Counted from the first letter of the stretch, positions 1-9,460 are shown. The stretch is 64,000 nucleotides of DNA from Slackia faecicanis (GCF_003725295.1 NZ_QICB01000003.1:124001-188000); one strand, 5' to 3'. Made by a program: numbers and translations. Notes: a model not told the origin generated them from the letters alone.

Positions 1-199
1 GGCCGTGGAAGCTGCGGGCTTCACGGGAATCGTCGGGACGGGTGACGATGATCTCGTCGCCCTCATGAGCGACGCCCATGATGGGGTTGAAATCGTAAGA
101 GAGTTCGCCCTTACCGCCCTTGACGGTGATGTTGTTGTCGTTGATAGCGACTTCGACTCCGGCAGGAACCGGAATAGGCTGCTTACCGATACGAGACAT
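1..199 (-). CDS. rplF: 50S ribosomal protein L6, 3' end cut by window edge
   Basis: The first 66 residues of L6 are present, starting MSRIGKQPIPVPAGV, the conserved L6 N-terminus; the rest lies outside the window. L6 binds 23S rRNA near the factor-binding centre of the large subunit. A GGAAGGAG Shine-Dalgarno sits just before the ATG. It follows rpsH by 19 nt in the same operon, the normal spc-operon order. Confidence 0.95.
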   Translation of the reverse strand, partial: MSRIGKQPIPVPAGVEVAINDNNITVKGGKGELSYDFNPIMGVAHEGDEIIVTRPDDSREARSFHG

Positions 200-218
200 A
201 TCTAGCTCCTTCCTTTCC

Positions 219-617
219 TTACCAGATGTACGCGATCACTTCGCCGCCGACGCCGGCCTTGCGGGCGTCGCGGTCGGTCATAACACCCTTAGAGGTGGAC
301 ACGACAGCCGTGCCCAGGCCGCCCAAAACGCGGGGCAGCTCATCCTTGCCGGCGTAGATACGCAGACCAGGCTTGGAAATACGCTTAATACCGCGAATGA
401 CCTTTTCCTTCTTGTCACCGTACTTGAGGGTGATCTCGAGGATGTCGCGCGGGGTGGCCGGGGTGATTTCATAACCCTGGACATAGCCCTCTTCGGTCAT
501 GATGCGGGCAATCTCGACGAGCTTCTTCGAGGACGGCATAGAAACCGTAGCCTTGCCAGCAGAGTTTGCGTTACGCACACGCGTAAGCATATCTGCGATG
601 GGATCGTTCATGCTCAT
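219..617 (-). CDS. rpsH: 30S ribosomal protein S8
   Basis: This 132-residue protein has the full S8 length and begins [17 protein letters not shown], the family signature, ending with the conserved [10 protein letters not shown]8 binds the central domain of 16S rRNA and in many bacteria represses its own operon. A GGAG motif 6 nt upstream favours the first ATG over the second one two codons later. It lies between rpsZ and rplF in the ribosomal operon. Confidence 0.97.
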   Translation of the reverse strand: MSMNDPIADMLTRVRNANSAGKATVSMPSSKKLVEIARIMTEEGYVQGYEITPATPRDILEITLKYGDKKEKVIRGIKRISKPGLRIYAGKDELPRVLGGLGTAVVSTSKGVMTDRDARKAGVGGEVIAYIW

Positions 618-715
618 GTTTTCTCCTTTGGTTCGTGATGAGCGGGGTCGGAGGTACGTAATGGCGCCCGTAGCGCGTACGCCTTACCGACCGGCACACG
701 CCGATGTGCGAAGTC

Positions 716-901
716 TTACCAGGAAGCCTTGGTCACACCGGGCAGTTCGCCTTTGTGAGCGAGTTCACGCAGGCACACGCGGCAGAGACCGAACTTGCGA
801 TACACAGAGTGCGGACGGCCACAGCGGGTGCAGCGGGAATACTTACGAGTCGAGAACTTCGGCTCGCGCGCAGCCTTGGCGATCATCGATTTTTTTGCCA
901 T
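716..901 (-). CDS. rpsZ: 30S ribosomal protein S14, zinc-binding short type
   Basis: This is the 61-residue zinc form of S14. Four cysteines at residues 24, 27, 40 and 43 (CTRC and CRVC) form the zinc ribbon. The family helps assemble the head of the small subunit. AGGAAAAGC precedes the ATG. It sits between rplE and rpsH, where spc operons carry S14, so it is the main S14 copy at this locus and not a stray zinc-independent paralogue. Confidence 0.96.
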   Translation of the reverse strand: MAKKSMIAKAAREPKFSTRKYSRCTRCGRPHSVYRKFGLCRVCLRELAHKGELPGVTKASW

Positions 902-954
902 GCTTTTCCTTCTTTCCTATTTCTTCACTCAACAGATGTCGAGTAGAAACCCAG

Positions 955-1503
955 TTAGTTCTTCTTGAACGGGAAGCCCAGGGCATCCAGAAGGGCCTTG
1001 GCGTCCGTGTTGTTTTCGGCGGTGGTGACGAAGGTGATGTCCATACCGCGGGTACGGTCGACCTTGTCGTACTCGATCTCGGGGAAGATCAGCTGCTCGG
1101 TAATACCGAGGGTATAGTTGCCGCGGCCGTCAAAAGAGGTCGCGGGGATGCCGCGGAAGTCACGCACGCGAGGAAGAGCCATGGACAGCAGACGGTCCAG
1201 GAACTCCCACATGCGGTTACCGCGCAGGGTGACCTTGCAGCCGATGGCCATGCCCTGGCGAATGTGGAAGCCTGCGATGGACTTCTTGGCATGGGTGACG
1301 CAGGGCTGCTGGCCCGTGATGATGCGCAGGTCGGCCATAGCGGCATCGAGCTGCTTGGAGTCGGACGCAGCGGCGCCGACGCCCATGTTCACGACGATCT
1401 TCTCAAGGCGGGGAACCTTGTTGATGTTGTCGATGTTGAGCTCGCGCTCGAGCTGCGCGACGATTTCGTTGGTGTACTTTTCCTTCAGACGAGGAGTAGC
1501 CAT
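955..1503 (-). CDS. rplE: 50S ribosomal protein L5
   Basis: The 182-residue protein has the L5 length and motifs, including [11 protein letters not shown] near residue 35 and the C-terminal [14 protein letters not shown]5 binds 5S rRNA and contacts the P-site tRNA. AAAGGAGAAATTTCAAG precedes the ATG. A 135-nt gap with a GC-rich hairpin separates it from rplX upstream, unusually long for this operon. Confidence 0.97.
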   Translation of the reverse strand: MATPRLKEKYTNEIVAQLERELNIDNINKVPRLEKIVVNMGVGAAASDSKQLDAAMADLRIITGQQPCVTHAKKSIAGFHIRQGMAIGCKVTLRGNRMWEFLDRLLSMALPRVRDFRGIPATSFDGRGNYTLGITEQLIFPEIEYDKVDRTRGMDITFVTTAENNTDAKALLDALGFPFKKN

Positions 1504-1601
1504 CTTGAAATTTCTCCTTTTCGATGATTTAAACGCAGGATTTCCGACCCTACGTCCCTATCCCCACGCTAAACACGCAGGGAGGGTCATTGTACCAAGC
1601 A

Positions 1602-1625
1602 AGCGGGGATTATAAAACCCCCGCT
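1602..1625 (-). other. Intra-operon hairpin between rplX and rplE
   Basis: AGCGGGG at 1602-1608 pairs with CCCCGCT at 1619-1625 around a 10-nt A/T-rich loop. No U-tract follows it on the minus strand, so it is unlikely to be a complete terminator. It lies 14 nt after the rplX stop, in a 135-nt gap. It could be an attenuator, a processing site or a 3'-end stabiliser; the sequence alone does not decide. Confidence 0.5.
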
Positions 1626-1638
1626 CACAAAAATTTAT

Positions 1639-1962
1639 TTATTTAGCTTCGACGATGTCAGCGCCGCACTTCTTGCAGACGCGGACTTTCTTGCCGTCGA
1701 CGCGCTTGTTGGCAACGCGGGTCGGCTTGCCGCAGGTGGGGCAAACGAGCATCACGTTGGAGACGTGGATGGGAGCCTCCTTGGTGATGATGCCGCCCTG
1801 AGGGTTCTGCTGCGTGGGGCGCATGGCCTTCTTGACCATGTTCACACCCTCGACGAGAACGCGCTCCTCCTGGGGGATGCCGCGCAGGACCACGCCCTGC
1901 TTGCCCTTGTCTTTGCCGGTGATGACTTCGACCTTGTCGCCTTTGCGGATGTTCATTTTCAT
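1639..1962 (-). CDS. rplX: 50S ribosomal protein L24, zinc-ribbon type
   Basis: The 107-residue protein starts with the KOW-type [17 protein letters not shown] segment of L24 (residues 7-23) and ends with two CxxC pairs (CPTC, CKKC) that form a C-terminal zinc ribbon, seen in L24 of many actinobacteria and clostridia. L24 is an early assembly protein of the large subunit. GGAGG lies 8 nt before the ATG. A second ATG two codons later is less well placed. Confidence 0.96.
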   Translation of the reverse strand: MKMNIRKGDKVEVITGKDKGKQGVVLRGIPQEERVLVEGVNMVKKAMRPTQQNPQGGIITKEAPIHVSNVMLVCPTCGKPTRVANKRVDGKKVRVCKKCGADIVEAK

Positions 1963-1976
1963 GCTTCTGACCTCCT

Positions 1977-2345
1977 TTACAGCGTTTCAGGTGCCAGAGA
2001 CACGATCTTCATGTACTTCTTATCGCGCAGTTCGCGAGCCACGGGTCCGAAGATACGGGTGCCCTTGGGAGCGCCGTCGTTGTTGATCAGCACGGCGGCG
2101 TTCTGGTCGAAGCGGATATAAGAACCGTCGTTGCGACGGACTTCCTTCTTCACACGCACGACAACGCAGCGCACGACATCGCCCTTTTTGACGTTGCCGT
2201 TAGGAGCCGCCTCCTTGACGCTGCAGATGATGACGTCGCCAAGGCCCGCGTAACGGCGCTTAGAGCCGCCGAGAACCTTGATGCACTGCACCTTGCGTGC
2301 GCCGGAGTTGTCGGCAACGTTCAGCATGGTTTGCATCTGAATCAT
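1977..2345 (-). CDS. rplN: 50S ribosomal protein L14
   Basis: The protein has the standard 122-residue L14 length and begins [19 protein letters not shown], with a conserved C-terminal [10 protein letters not shown]14 lies at the subunit interface and forms an intersubunit bridge. It is followed after 14 nt by rplX and preceded by rpsQ, the expected order. Confidence 0.97.
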   Translation of the reverse strand: MIQMQTMLNVADNSGARKVQCIKVLGGSKRRYAGLGDVIICSVKEAAPNGNVKKGDVVRCVVVRVKKEVRRNDGSYIRFDQNAAVLINNDGAPKGTRIFGPVARELRDKKYMKIVSLAPETL

Positions 2346-2385
2346 TGTGCAATCCTTCCGATACTAGCTTACGCAGAAGCGTAGA

Positions 2386-2649
2386 CTATTTGGCCTTCTC
2401 GATGATCTCGACGAGGCGCCAGCGCTTCGTCTTGGACAGCGGACGCGTCTCCATGATGGAAACGGTATCGCCGACGCCGCACTCGTTGTTCTCGTCATGA
2501 GCGTGGAACTTCTTGGTGCTCGTCATCATCTTGCCGTACACGGGGTGCGGCTTGCGTTCTTTGATCTGAACCACAATGGTCTTGTTGCCGGGGGCGCTGA
2601 CGACGATACCCTGGCGGACCTTGCGGGAGTTACGGATTTCTTCAGTCAT
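2386..2649 (-). CDS. rpsQ: 30S ribosomal protein S17
   Basis: This 87-residue OB-fold protein matches S17: [19 protein letters not shown] near the N-terminus, HPVYGK in the middle and the C-terminal [20 protein letters not shown]17 is a primary 16S rRNA-binding protein. It lies between rpmC (16 nt upstream) and rplN in the operon. Confidence 0.97.
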   Translation of the reverse strand: MTEEIRNSRKVRQGIVVSAPGNKTIVVQIKERKPHPVYGKMMTSTKKFHAHDENNECGVGDTVSIMETRPLSKTKRWRLVEIIEKAK

Positions 2650-2665
2650 CTGTTTCCCCGAATCC

Positions 2666-2875
2666 TTACTTCAGTGCGCCGGCAGCGGCGATCTCGCGAG
2701 CGCGCATCTCGGTCTGCAGACGCGCGATGTCCTTTTTGACCTGCTTCACACGAGCGGTGTTGTCCAACTGGCTGGTAGCCATCTGGAAACGCAGGTTGAA
2801 CAGCTCGGCGCGAGCCTCTTTCAGCTTGACGTTCAGGTCGTCGGAAGAGAGTTCACGAATCTCTACGGGCTTCAT
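2666..2875 (-). CDS. rpmC: 50S ribosomal protein L29
   Basis: This 69-residue helical protein contains the L29 signature [16 protein letters not shown] and an [13 protein letters not shown]-terminal helix. L29 sits at the exit of the peptide tunnel near L23. Its ATG overlaps the rplP stop by one base (TAATG), which suggests translational coupling. Confidence 0.96.
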   Translation of the reverse strand: MKPVEIRELSSDDLNVKLKEARAELFNLRFQMATSQLDNTARVKQVKKDIARLQTEMRAREIAAAGALK

Positions 2876-3297
2876 TATTCAGCCACCTCCGTTTCCTTGG
2901 AAACGATCTTGCACTTGATGGGCAGCTTGTTGATGGCGAGACGGAGAGCCTCTTTAGCAGTGGCCTCGTCGACGCCGTCGATCTCGAACATAATGCGGCC
3001 CGGCTTAACGACGGCCACCCAAGCCTCAGGGTTACCCTTACCGGAACCCATTCGGGTCTCAGCGGGCTTCTGGGTGATCGGCTTGTCGGGGAAGATCGTG
3101 ATCCAAACCTTACCGCCACGCTTCATGTAACGAGTCATAGCGATACGGGCGGCCTCGATCTGACGGTTGGTAATCCAGTGGGCCTCGAGAGCCTGGATGC
3201 CATAGCTGCCGTGGTTGAGGGTGGTATGGCCCTTGGCCTTGCCCTTCATGGAACCACGCTGCACCTTGCGGTGACGGATGCGCTTAGGAGCGAGCAT
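2875..3297 (-). CDS. rplP: 50S ribosomal protein L16
   Basis: The 140-residue protein starts [15 protein letters not shown] and carries the L16 motif [20 protein letters not shown] around residues 69-88. L16 organises the A-site tRNA elbow and the peptidyl-transferase region. It overlaps rpsC upstream and rpmC downstream by one base each, so three genes are tightly coupled. Confidence 0.97.
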   Translation of the reverse strand: MLAPKRIRHRKVQRGSMKGKAKGHTTLNHGSYGIQALEAHWITNRQIEAARIAMTRYMKRGGKVWITIFPDKPITQKPAETRMGSGKGNPEAWVAVVKPGRIMFEIDGVDEATAKEALRLAINKLPIKCKIVSKETEVAE

Positions 3298-4019
3298 TAT
3301 TTAGCACCCCTTTCGTTGCGATCGTTGCGGTCGTTGCGACGGCCGCGAGACGGACGGGAGCTGCCCTCGAGAGCAGGCTGGGGAACCTTACCGCCGGGAA
3401 GCTTTTCACCGTGGTAGACCCAAACCTTGATACCGATGGAACCCATGGTGGTAGCAGCGGTGGCGAAGCCGTAGTCGATCTTCGCACGCAGGGTGTGCAG
3501 AGGCACGCGACCCTCGCGGTACCACTCGCGGCGGCTCATCTCGGCACCGCCGAGACGACCGGAGCACTGGATACGGATACCCAGGGCGCCGGACTTGCGG
3601 GCGGACTGGACGGCCTTGCGCATGGCGCGACGGAACGCGACGCGACCCTCGAGCTGCTCGGCCACGGACTGAGCGATCAGGTTGGCATCGAGCTCGGGGC
3701 GCTTGACCTCGACGACCTCGATGTTGACCGGAGCACCGACGATCTTAGCGAGCTGCTTGCGCAGGCTCTCGATCTCAGCGCCCTTCTTGCCGATGACGAC
3801 GCCCGGACGAGCGGTGGTGATGATGATCTTCACCTTGTCGCCGGCACGCTCGATCTCGATCTTGGAGACAGCGGCCTTGGCCAGGTACTTGTCCAGGAAA
3901 CGACGGATAGCGAGGTCGTTTTCCAGATTCTTGGCGTAATCCTTGTCGGAATACCAGCGGCTACGCCAGTCTTCGGTGATGCCGAGACGGAAGCCGGTGG
4001 GCATGATTTTCTGACCCAT
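3297..4019 (-). CDS. rpsC: 30S ribosomal protein S3
   Basis: This 240-residue protein has an N-terminal KH domain ([18 protein letters not shown], about residues 75-92) and the C-terminal S3 domain ([18 protein letters not shown]). S3 lines the mRNA entry channel and has helicase activity with S4 and S5. After the conserved domain comes a short Arg/Asp/Asn-rich tail with repeated RND units, a variable extension also seen in other actinobacterial S3 proteins. Its ATG lies 2 nt after rplV. Confidence 0.97.
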   Translation of the reverse strand: MGQKIMPTGFRLGITEDWRSRWYSDKDYAKNLENDLAIRRFLDKYLAKAAVSKIEIERAGDKVKIIITTARPGVVIGKKGAEIESLRKQLAKIVGAPVNIEVVEVKRPELDANLIAQSVAEQLEGRVAFRRAMRKAVQSARKSGALGIRIQCSGRLGGAEMSRREWYREGRVPLHTLRAKIDYGFATAATTMGSIGIKVWVYHGEKLPGGKVPQPALEGSSRPSRGRRNDRNDRNERGAK

Positions 4020-4021
4020 GC

Positions 4022-4363
4022 TTATGCCTCCTCTCGCGGCGCAACGATGACGGTGATGTGGCTGGTGCGCTTGCGGATGCGCGAAGCGGAGCCCTTAGCA
4101 CGCGGACGAATGCGCTTGAGAGTGGGACCCTCGTCGACATAGGCAGCCTTGACGACGAGATTGGCGGAACGCATGTTGTGGTTGTTCTCCGCGTTCGCGA
4201 CGGCGGAGTTCAGGACCTTCTCCACGACCTCGGCGATAGCGCGCTCAGAGAAGCGGAGGATTTCGCGGGCGGCGACGACGTCTTTGCCGCGAACCTGGTC
4301 GATGACGAGACGTGCTTTGCGGGGGGTCACACGCACGTACTTAGCGGTTGCTTTTGCTTCCAT
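4022..4363 (-). CDS. rplV: 50S ribosomal protein L22
   Basis: The 113-residue protein begins with the L22 core ([21 protein letters not shown]) and ends [13 protein letters not shown], the segment beside the tunnel loop. L22 lines the peptide exit tunnel. AGGAGG lies about 9 nt before the ATG. It lies between rpsS and rpsC as in other bacteria. Confidence 0.97.
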   Translation of the reverse strand: MEAKATAKYVRVTPRKARLVIDQVRGKDVVAAREILRFSERAIAEVVEKVLNSAVANAENNHNMRSANLVVKAAYVDEGPTLKRIRPRAKGSASRIRKRTSHITVIVAPREEA

Positions 4364-4377
4364 GTGTGTTTACCTCC

Positions 4378-4647
4378 TTACTTCTTGCCCTTGTTGGCAT
4401 GGCCCTTGAACGTACGGGTGGGAGCGAACTCACCCAGTTTGTGGCCGACCATGGACTCGGTGACATAAACGGGCACGTGCTTGCGGCCATCATGAACGGC
4501 GATGGTGTGGCCCACCATTTCCGGGAAGATGGTCGAAGAGCGAGACCACGTCTTGATGACGTTCTTTTCGCCGGCAGCGTTCATCGCATTGATGCGACCG
4601 AGAAGACGCGGCTCAACGAAAGGACCTTTCTTCAAACTTCTGCTCAC
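4378..4647 (-). CDS. rpsS: 30S ribosomal protein S19
   Basis: The 89-residue protein starts [13 protein letters not shown] and ends [18 protein letters not shown], both diagnostic for S19. S19 lies in the head of the small subunit next to S13. A GGAG motif precedes the ATG. It is the second gene of this transcription unit, 24 nt after rplB. Confidence 0.97.
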   Translation of the reverse strand: MSRSLKKGPFVEPRLLGRINAMNAAGEKNVIKTWSRSSTIFPEMVGHTIAVHDGRKHVPVYVTESMVGHKLGEFAPTRTFKGHANKGKK

Positions 4648-4671
4648 AGTTTCTCCTTAACGTTTAGTCGC

Positions 4672-5502
4672 TTACTTCTTGCGGCGACGAATGATCAGGC
4701 GGCTCGAAGCCTTCTTCGGGTTGCGGGTGCGATGGCCCTTGGTGGGAACGCCCCACGGGCTGACAGGATGACGACCCGAAGACTTGTTCTTGCCCTCGCC
4801 ACCACCGTGCGGGTGGTCGACGGGGTTCATGACGGTACCGCGGACGGTAGGACGAACGCCCTTCCAGCGGTTACGGCCGGCCTTACCGATCTTGATGTTG
4901 GCATGCTCGGCATTGCCCACCTCGCCGATGGTGGCACGGCAGGTCAGGAGCACGCGGCGCATCTCAGAGGAGGGCATACGCAGGATGGCGTACTTGCCCT
5001 CTTTACCCATGAGCTGGATAGAGGTGCCGGCGGAACGGGCGATTGCAGCGCCCTTGCCGGGCTGAAGCTCGACGGCATGAATCAGCGTACCGACGGGAAT
5101 CTCGGACAGCGGCATGGCGTTACCGGGCTTGATGTCGGCACCGGCGCCGGAAAGAACCATATCGCCGACCTGCAGGCCCTTGGGGTGCAGGATGTAGCGC
5201 TTCTCGCCGTCTACGTAGTGCAGAAGGGCGATGCGGGCGGAACGGTTGGGGTCGTACTCGATCGTAGCAACCTTGGCGGGCACGCCGTCCTTGTTGCGCT
5301 TGAAGTCGATGATACGATAACGACGCTTGGTGCCACCGCCCTGATGACGAGTGGTGATGCGACCGTTGTTGTTGCGACCGGCCTTCTTAGGCAGCGGTGC
5401 AAGCAGCGACTTTTCCGGCGTGCTGCAGGTGATTTCGGCGAAGTCCGAAACCGTCTGGAAGCGGCGGCCGGGGCTAGTCGGCTTGTATTGCTTGATTCCC
5501 AT
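4672..5502 (-). CDS. rplB: 50S ribosomal protein L2, first gene of this ribosomal operon
   Basis: From the ATG at 5502 the product is 276 residues, the normal L2 length, starting [16 protein letters not shown]. It ends with the basic tail and carries the conserved [13 protein letters not shown] segment that includes the histidine needed for peptidyl transfer. The frame stays open 56 codons further upstream, but that stretch has no L2 similarity and AAGAAAGG precedes the chosen ATG. No rplW, rplD, rplC or rpsJ lies upstream. A near-consensus promoter does, so rplB begins the transcript. Confidence 0.97.
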   Translation of the reverse strand: MGIKQYKPTSPGRRFQTVSDFAEITCSTPEKSLLAPLPKKAGRNNNGRITTRHQGGGTKRRYRIIDFKRNKDGVPAKVATIEYDPNRSARIALLHYVDGEKRYILHPKGLQVGDMVLSGAGADIKPGNAMPLSEIPVGTLIHAVELQPGKGAAIARSAGTSIQLMGKEGKYAILRMPSSEMRRVLLTCRATIGEVGNAEHANIKIGKAGRNRWKGVRPTVRGTVMNPVDHPHGGGEGKNKSSGRHPVSPWGVPTKGHRTRNPKKASSRLIIRRRKK

Positions 5503-5706
5503 CAAACAACCTTTCTTCCTTGGAGCCCTGCTCGCGTGCCACTCCTTGCACGTACCAGGCGCTCCCCTTGCATTGGTGGGAAACGATTGCCGAATGAGCC
5601 GCAAAAGGGAGTGCGCAGCCTCGACTCCGTTTCCACGCGCCCGGGTGTATCCATTCACCTTCAGACGCAATTGCTGAATTATAAGGGCTTACACGATCTA
5701 TCGCAA
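5503..5706 (-). promoter_or_regulatory. Promoter and ~170-nt leader of the rplB ribosomal operon
   Basis: On the minus strand TTGCGA (5701-5706), a 17-bp spacer and TATAAT (5678-5683) form a near-consensus housekeeping promoter. The predicted start near 5671 leaves a leader of about 170 nt before the rplB ATG at 5502. The leader has no recognisable gene. Its length would allow folding for autogenous control, but I could not assign a known ribosomal-protein binding site. Confidence 0.8.
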
Positions 5707-5849
5707 GATTCTTTTTTCGCAATGTGGAGATACGTTGAAGCGATGCCGTTCCTCCCCCGACCGAGCACCGTACGAAGGACGACGGGGCGCGCGAACCCGC
5801 ACGCTACAATGCCGTGTATCTGGAAAAACCGAGCCTGAAAGGGGCCGCC

Positions 5850-6560
5850 ATGTTCGATATCGGCTTGATACGCGTCCTTACCTCGTCTGACGAAACGTTG
5901 CTGAATGCGCACGGCGCCCTGCTCGAGAAGGCCTACCCCGGCCTGCGCGTGGAAAGCCGCTGCATTCCCGACCAACCCGAGGGAATCCACTCCCCCGCCA
6001 TGGAGGCGCATGCCGTGCCGAAGATCGTCGAACTGGCGCGCACGGCCTTCGCGCATAAAGACATGATCATGGTGAGCTGCGCCGAAGACCCCGGCGTGCC
6101 GCAGGTCCGCGCCGCCTTGCCCGGCATGCCCGTGATCGGCGCAGGGGAAGCGGCGGCGGCCCTCGCCCTTAAGCACAGCGAACGGATCGGCATTGTGGGA
6201 ATCACCGACAAGGCGCCGAAAGCCTATATACGTATGTTCGGCGCGCCCCTCTACGACGCGCAAGGCGAACGCAACGCCGACGCTAGCGATGCGGGCCCTT
6301 GCACGCTGGTAGCGAACCTGCGCCCCCATGGCGTGCATTCCACCCTTGACCTCATGGACGACGAGGGGCACGCGGCATGCCTCGCAAGCGCGCGGGCTCT
6401 GCGCGACAAGGGCGCGGGCGTGATCGCCTTGGGATGCACGGGCATGGCGACCATCGGCATCGCCTCGGCCATGGAGCGGGCAAGCGGCCTTCCGGTGGTC
6501 GACCCCGTGCTGGCCATGGGCGCGTTCGCCTGCTTCGAGGCGGCGAAAAGGCGCCTGTGA
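5850..6560 (+). CDS. Aspartate/glutamate/hydantoin racemase-family protein
   Basis: This 236-residue protein has the two half-sites of the Asp/Glu/hydantoin racemase superfamily. Cys77 lies in MVSCAEDPGV and Cys196 in ALGCTGMATI, the pair that would act as the two acid/base residues. The start follows GAAAGGGG at 5839-5846; a longer frame from 5814 adds 12 unsupported residues. A TACAAT -10-like box lies at 5805-5810, without a clear -35. The substrate could be aspartate, glutamate, a hydantoin or a related acid; neighbours give no hint. It runs convergent with topA. Confidence 0.8.
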   Translation: MFDIGLIRVLTSSDETLLNAHGALLEKAYPGLRVESRCIPDQPEGIHSPAMEAHAVPKIVELARTAFAHKDMIMVSCAEDPGVPQVRAALPGMPVIGAGEAAAALALKHSERIGIVGITDKAPKAYIRMFGAPLYDAQGERNADASDAGPCTLVANLRPHGVHSTLDLMDDEGHAACLASARALRDKGAGVIALGCTGMATIGIASAMERASGLPVVDPVLAMGAFACFEAAKRRL

Positions 6561-6590
6561 TCCGTGCCCGACCGGCGCGAAAACGCAGAG

Positions 6591-6612
6591 AAGGGACGCC
6601 GCGGCGTCCCTT
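6591..6612. terminator. Palindromic terminator between racemase gene and topA
   Basis: A perfect 22-bp palindrome (AAGGGACGCCG and its complement) lies 30 nt after the racemase stop and 8 nt after the topA stop. It can fold on either strand and probably ends both convergent transcripts. The following T-runs are short. Confidence 0.75.
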
Positions 6613-6620
6613 CTTCGTAT

Positions 6621-9182
6621 CTATTCTTCGGTCGCGGCCTTTTTCGCCGGGGCCTTTTTCGCAGGCGCCTTCTTGGCCGGCGCCTTCTTCGCGGCGGTCT
6701 TGCTCTTCGACGCAGCCGCTTTCTTCTTCTCTGCAGCCTTGGCCTCTTTCTCGGCCGCTTCCTTCTCTTTGCCGGGGCAGCTGAAGTTCGGGCAGAGCTT
6801 CCAGGGGCCGCGGGCGGTCTTGACGATCACCATGGGCGCGCCGCAATGCTCGCACACCTCGTCGGTGGCCGTGAGCTCGCCGTACTGGGGCAGCGGATAG
6901 CTGGTCTCGCATTCGTCGTAGTTCTCGCAGCGGATGAAGCGCTTGAGGGTGCGCGGATTCTTGGTGGCGATCAGCTTCTTCTGCAGGCCCTTCTCGGCGC
7001 AGGCGGGGCAGGCGCCCACCACCACGTCGGGCTCTTGGTTGGTCGGACAGTTCGGATCGATGCACAGCACGCGCGGCTTCGAACGAAACGCCGTCACCTT
7101 GATCTGCGGCATGCCGCAGGTGGGGCATTTCTCCTCGAGCGCCTCCACCTTGCCCTTCGGCAGCGGATAGGTGACGTCGCAGTCGGGCCAGCCGGCGCAG
7201 CCGATGAACATGGAACGGGTCTTGGACGAGGCGCGCAGCTGCAGGTCTTTGCCGCACTTCGGGCACGGACCGACGTAGGCGTCGGCGGCCACGGCGTCGG
7301 CCAGGGCATCCTTGATTTCCTCCTGGTGCGGAAGCAGCTCGTCGAGCACGTCGTGCAAAATATCGCGCGACAGGTCCACGACGTCTTTGCGCGATTTCTC
7401 GCCCGCCGCGATCTTGTTCATGTCCTCTTCGAGCGTGGCCGTCATATCGGGGCTCGTGATCTGCGGGGCGAACTTGCCCAACGCGTCGCACACGGCGATG
7501 CCCAGCTGGCTGGGCTCGATCGGGTCGTTCTGCACGTACTTCACCGTGTAGAGGCGCTCGATGATCGCATGGCGCGTTGCCTTGGTGCCAAGGCCCAGCT
7601 TCTCCATTTCCTGGATCAACTTGCCCTGCGAATAGCGCGCAGGCGGCTCGGTCTGCTTCTTCGTGCAGGTGGCGCCGCCGAAATCGACCGTCTGGCCTTC
7701 TTCGAGCGCGGGAAGCTGCTCGTCTTTCTTCAGGCCGTACGGATAGATCGCGCGAAAGCCCAGCTTCACCAGCACGTCGCCCTTCACGGCAAACGGCTCC
7801 TCGTTGACCGCGATGGTCACCTTGGTGCCCTCGACCACCGCCGCCTCGGACAACGTGGCCAAGAAGCGCCTGGCGATGAGGTTGTAGAGCTTCCACTCGG
7901 GGGCACCAAGCTTATCGGGATCGGCCGCCGCCGTGGGATGGATCGGCGGGTGGTCGGTGGTCTCTTTTTTGCCGCGCGTGGCGACGAGCTTGCCCTTGGC
8001 CAGCAGCTCCTGGCAATACGGGCGATACACCGCCACGTCGGACAGCTTCTTGACCGTGCCCTCCAAATCGAGCGATTCGGGATAGACCGTGTTGTCGACG
8101 CGGGGGTAGCTGATGTAGCCGTCCATATAGAGGCTTTCCGCGATACGCATGGTGCGCGCCGGCGACAGGCCCTCGGCGGCCGCGGCGGCCATGAGGCTCG
8201 TGGTATTGAACGGAACGGGGGCGGCCACCGTGCGCTTCTTCTTCTCGATCGCGGTCACAGCGCCGTGCGCCGCGCCGTCAACGTGAGCCATGACGGCCTG
8301 CGCCTCGGCCTCAACCTTGAAGCGGGCCGTGGCATGCGGAGCCTCGAAGCTGTCAGCGCCATGGGAGAACGCGCCCTTGATGACCCAGTAATCCTCGGGA
8401 ACGAACGCCATGCGCTCGCGTTCGCGCGCCACGATCAATGCCAACGTGGGCGTCTGCACGCGGCCGGACGAGCGCACGTTGCCGTAGCCCGCGAACTTCA
8501 CGATAGTGAGGTAGCGCGTGAGCACCGCGCCCCAGATCAGATCGATATCCTGACGGCTCTCGCCCGCCTGGGCCAGGTCGTTATCAAGCTCGACCAGATT
8601 GGTGAAGGCGTGGTTGATTTCGTCTTTCGTAATGGCCGAATAGCGTGCACGGTACACCGGCGCGGTATCGTTGACCTCTTTCATGCAGCCCAGCGCGTCG
8701 GAGCCGATCAGCTCGCCTTCACGGTCGAAGTCGGTGGCGATGATGATTTCATCGGCTTTCTTCGCCAGGTTCTTCAGGCTGCGAATGATGTCTTTCTCCT
8801 TCGGGCGCTTCTCGATCGGAGCGTATGCCAGATACGGCAGCGCGTCCATCTTCCACGCGCCCATCTCGACGCCGTCGGCCTTGAAGGGCTTGCGCTTCGT
8901 CTTGAACGGCGGCTTCGGAAGGAAGTCGGGGATATCGGCCGCGACGACTTCGCCGTCGGCGGTCACGCCTTGCCATCCTGCGGACTTGCTGTAGACGATC
9001 GAAGGCATGAAATCGGGCTCGAGGATATGGCCGCGCAGGCCGATGGTCACCCATTCTTCGCCGTCGATCTGGAAGCGATAGACGGGCGTGTTGTAGACCT
9101 TATCGGCCGTAGGCTTGCCGATGCCGAGCAGGTCGGCGATCTTCTGGGCGGCGATATTCTTCTCTGTGACGACCAGCTTCAC
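6621..9182 (-). CDS. topA: Type IA DNA topoisomerase I
   Basis: The GTG at 9182 is chosen as start because GGAGG lies 7 nt before it; a TTG 24 nt upstream is open but lacks such a site. The 853-residue product has a TOPRIM domain (TDFDREGE, about 150-157) and the active-site tyrosine at about 359 in GYISYPRVDN. Four C-terminal zinc ribbons with paired cysteines and an Ala/Lys tail with repeated KKAPA units follow. It relaxes negative supercoils. The catalytic motif and N-terminus look closer to archaeal-type TopA than to the E. coli GLITYMRTDS form. A shadow frame of 900 codons lies antisense to it and is not a gene. Confidence 0.95.
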   Translation of the reverse strand: MKLVVTEKNIAAQKIADLLGIGKPTADKVYNTPVYRFQIDGEEWVTIGLRGHILEPDFMPSIVYSKSAGWQGVTADGEVVAADIPDFLPKPPFKTKRKPFKADGVEMGAWKMDALPYLAYAPIEKRPKEKDIIRSLKNLAKKADEIIIATDFDREGELIGSDALGCMKEVNDTAPVYRARYSAITKDEINHAFTNLVELDNDLAQAGESRQDIDLIWGAVLTRYLTIVKFAGYGNVRSSGRVQTPTLALIVARERERMAFVPEDYWVIKGAFSHGADSFEAPHATARFKVEAEAQAVMAHVDGAAHGAVTAIEKKKRTVAAPVPFNTTSLMAAAAAEGLSPARTMRIAESLYMDGYISYPRVDNTVYPESLDLEGTVKKLSDVAVYRPYCQELLAKGKLVATRGKKETTDHPPIHPTAAADPDKLGAPEWKLYNLIARRFLATLSEAAVVEGTKVTIAVNEEPFAVKGDVLVKLGFRAIYPYGLKKDEQLPALEEGQTVDFGGATCTKKQTEPPARYSQGKLIQEMEKLGLGTKATRHAIIERLYTVKYVQNDPIEPSQLGIAVCDALGKFAPQITSPDMTATLEEDMNKIAAGEKSRKDVVDLSRDILHDVLDELLPHQEEIKDALADAVAADAYVGPCPKCGKDLQLRASSKTRSMFIGCAGWPDCDVTYPLPKGKVEALEEKCPTCGMPQIKVTAFRSKPRVLCIDPNCPTNQEPDVVVGACPACAEKGLQKKLIATKNPRTLKRFIRCENYDECETSYPLPQYGELTATDEVCEHCGAPMVIVKTARGPWKLCPNFSCPGKEKEAAEKEAKAAEKKKAAASKSKTAAKKAPAKKAPAKKAPAKKAATEE

Positions 9183-9264
9183 GGTGTTTCCTCCGATACG
9201 GGTCAATATTTCCGACTGTGGAATGCGCAGTCCGAGCGACTGAAAAACGATTTAACGGGCCGAT

Positions 9265-9272
9265 AGCATACA
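9265..9272 (-). promoter_or_regulatory. Candidate extended -10 promoter for topA
   Basis: On the minus strand TGTATGCT reads as an extended -10 (TGnTATGCT-like) about 83 nt before the GTG start. The matching -35 is poor. The rest of the 278-nt gap from 9183 to 9460 shows no gene. Confidence 0.35.
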
Positions 9273-9460
9273 CGATTTCACGGCTAAGCTGAAAAACCCT
9301 TTGCCAACCTTTCGTCAGAAGATCCCTCGAACGGCATATGCACGACGATACCGGCAGCCCCCGGCCGGAACGCGGCGCAAACCCTTCCGCACGCATCCCA
9401 TCTATATATTAGAAAGCCGAGCAAGCCGAATCGGAATCGGGCCCTTTCGCGCAGCAGCTC

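Noticed and set aside
6564-9266. Open frame of 900 codons on the plus strand opposite topA
   Set aside because: It is a shadow of topA in high-GC DNA: no ribosome site, no family match and amino-acid composition typical of antisense frames.
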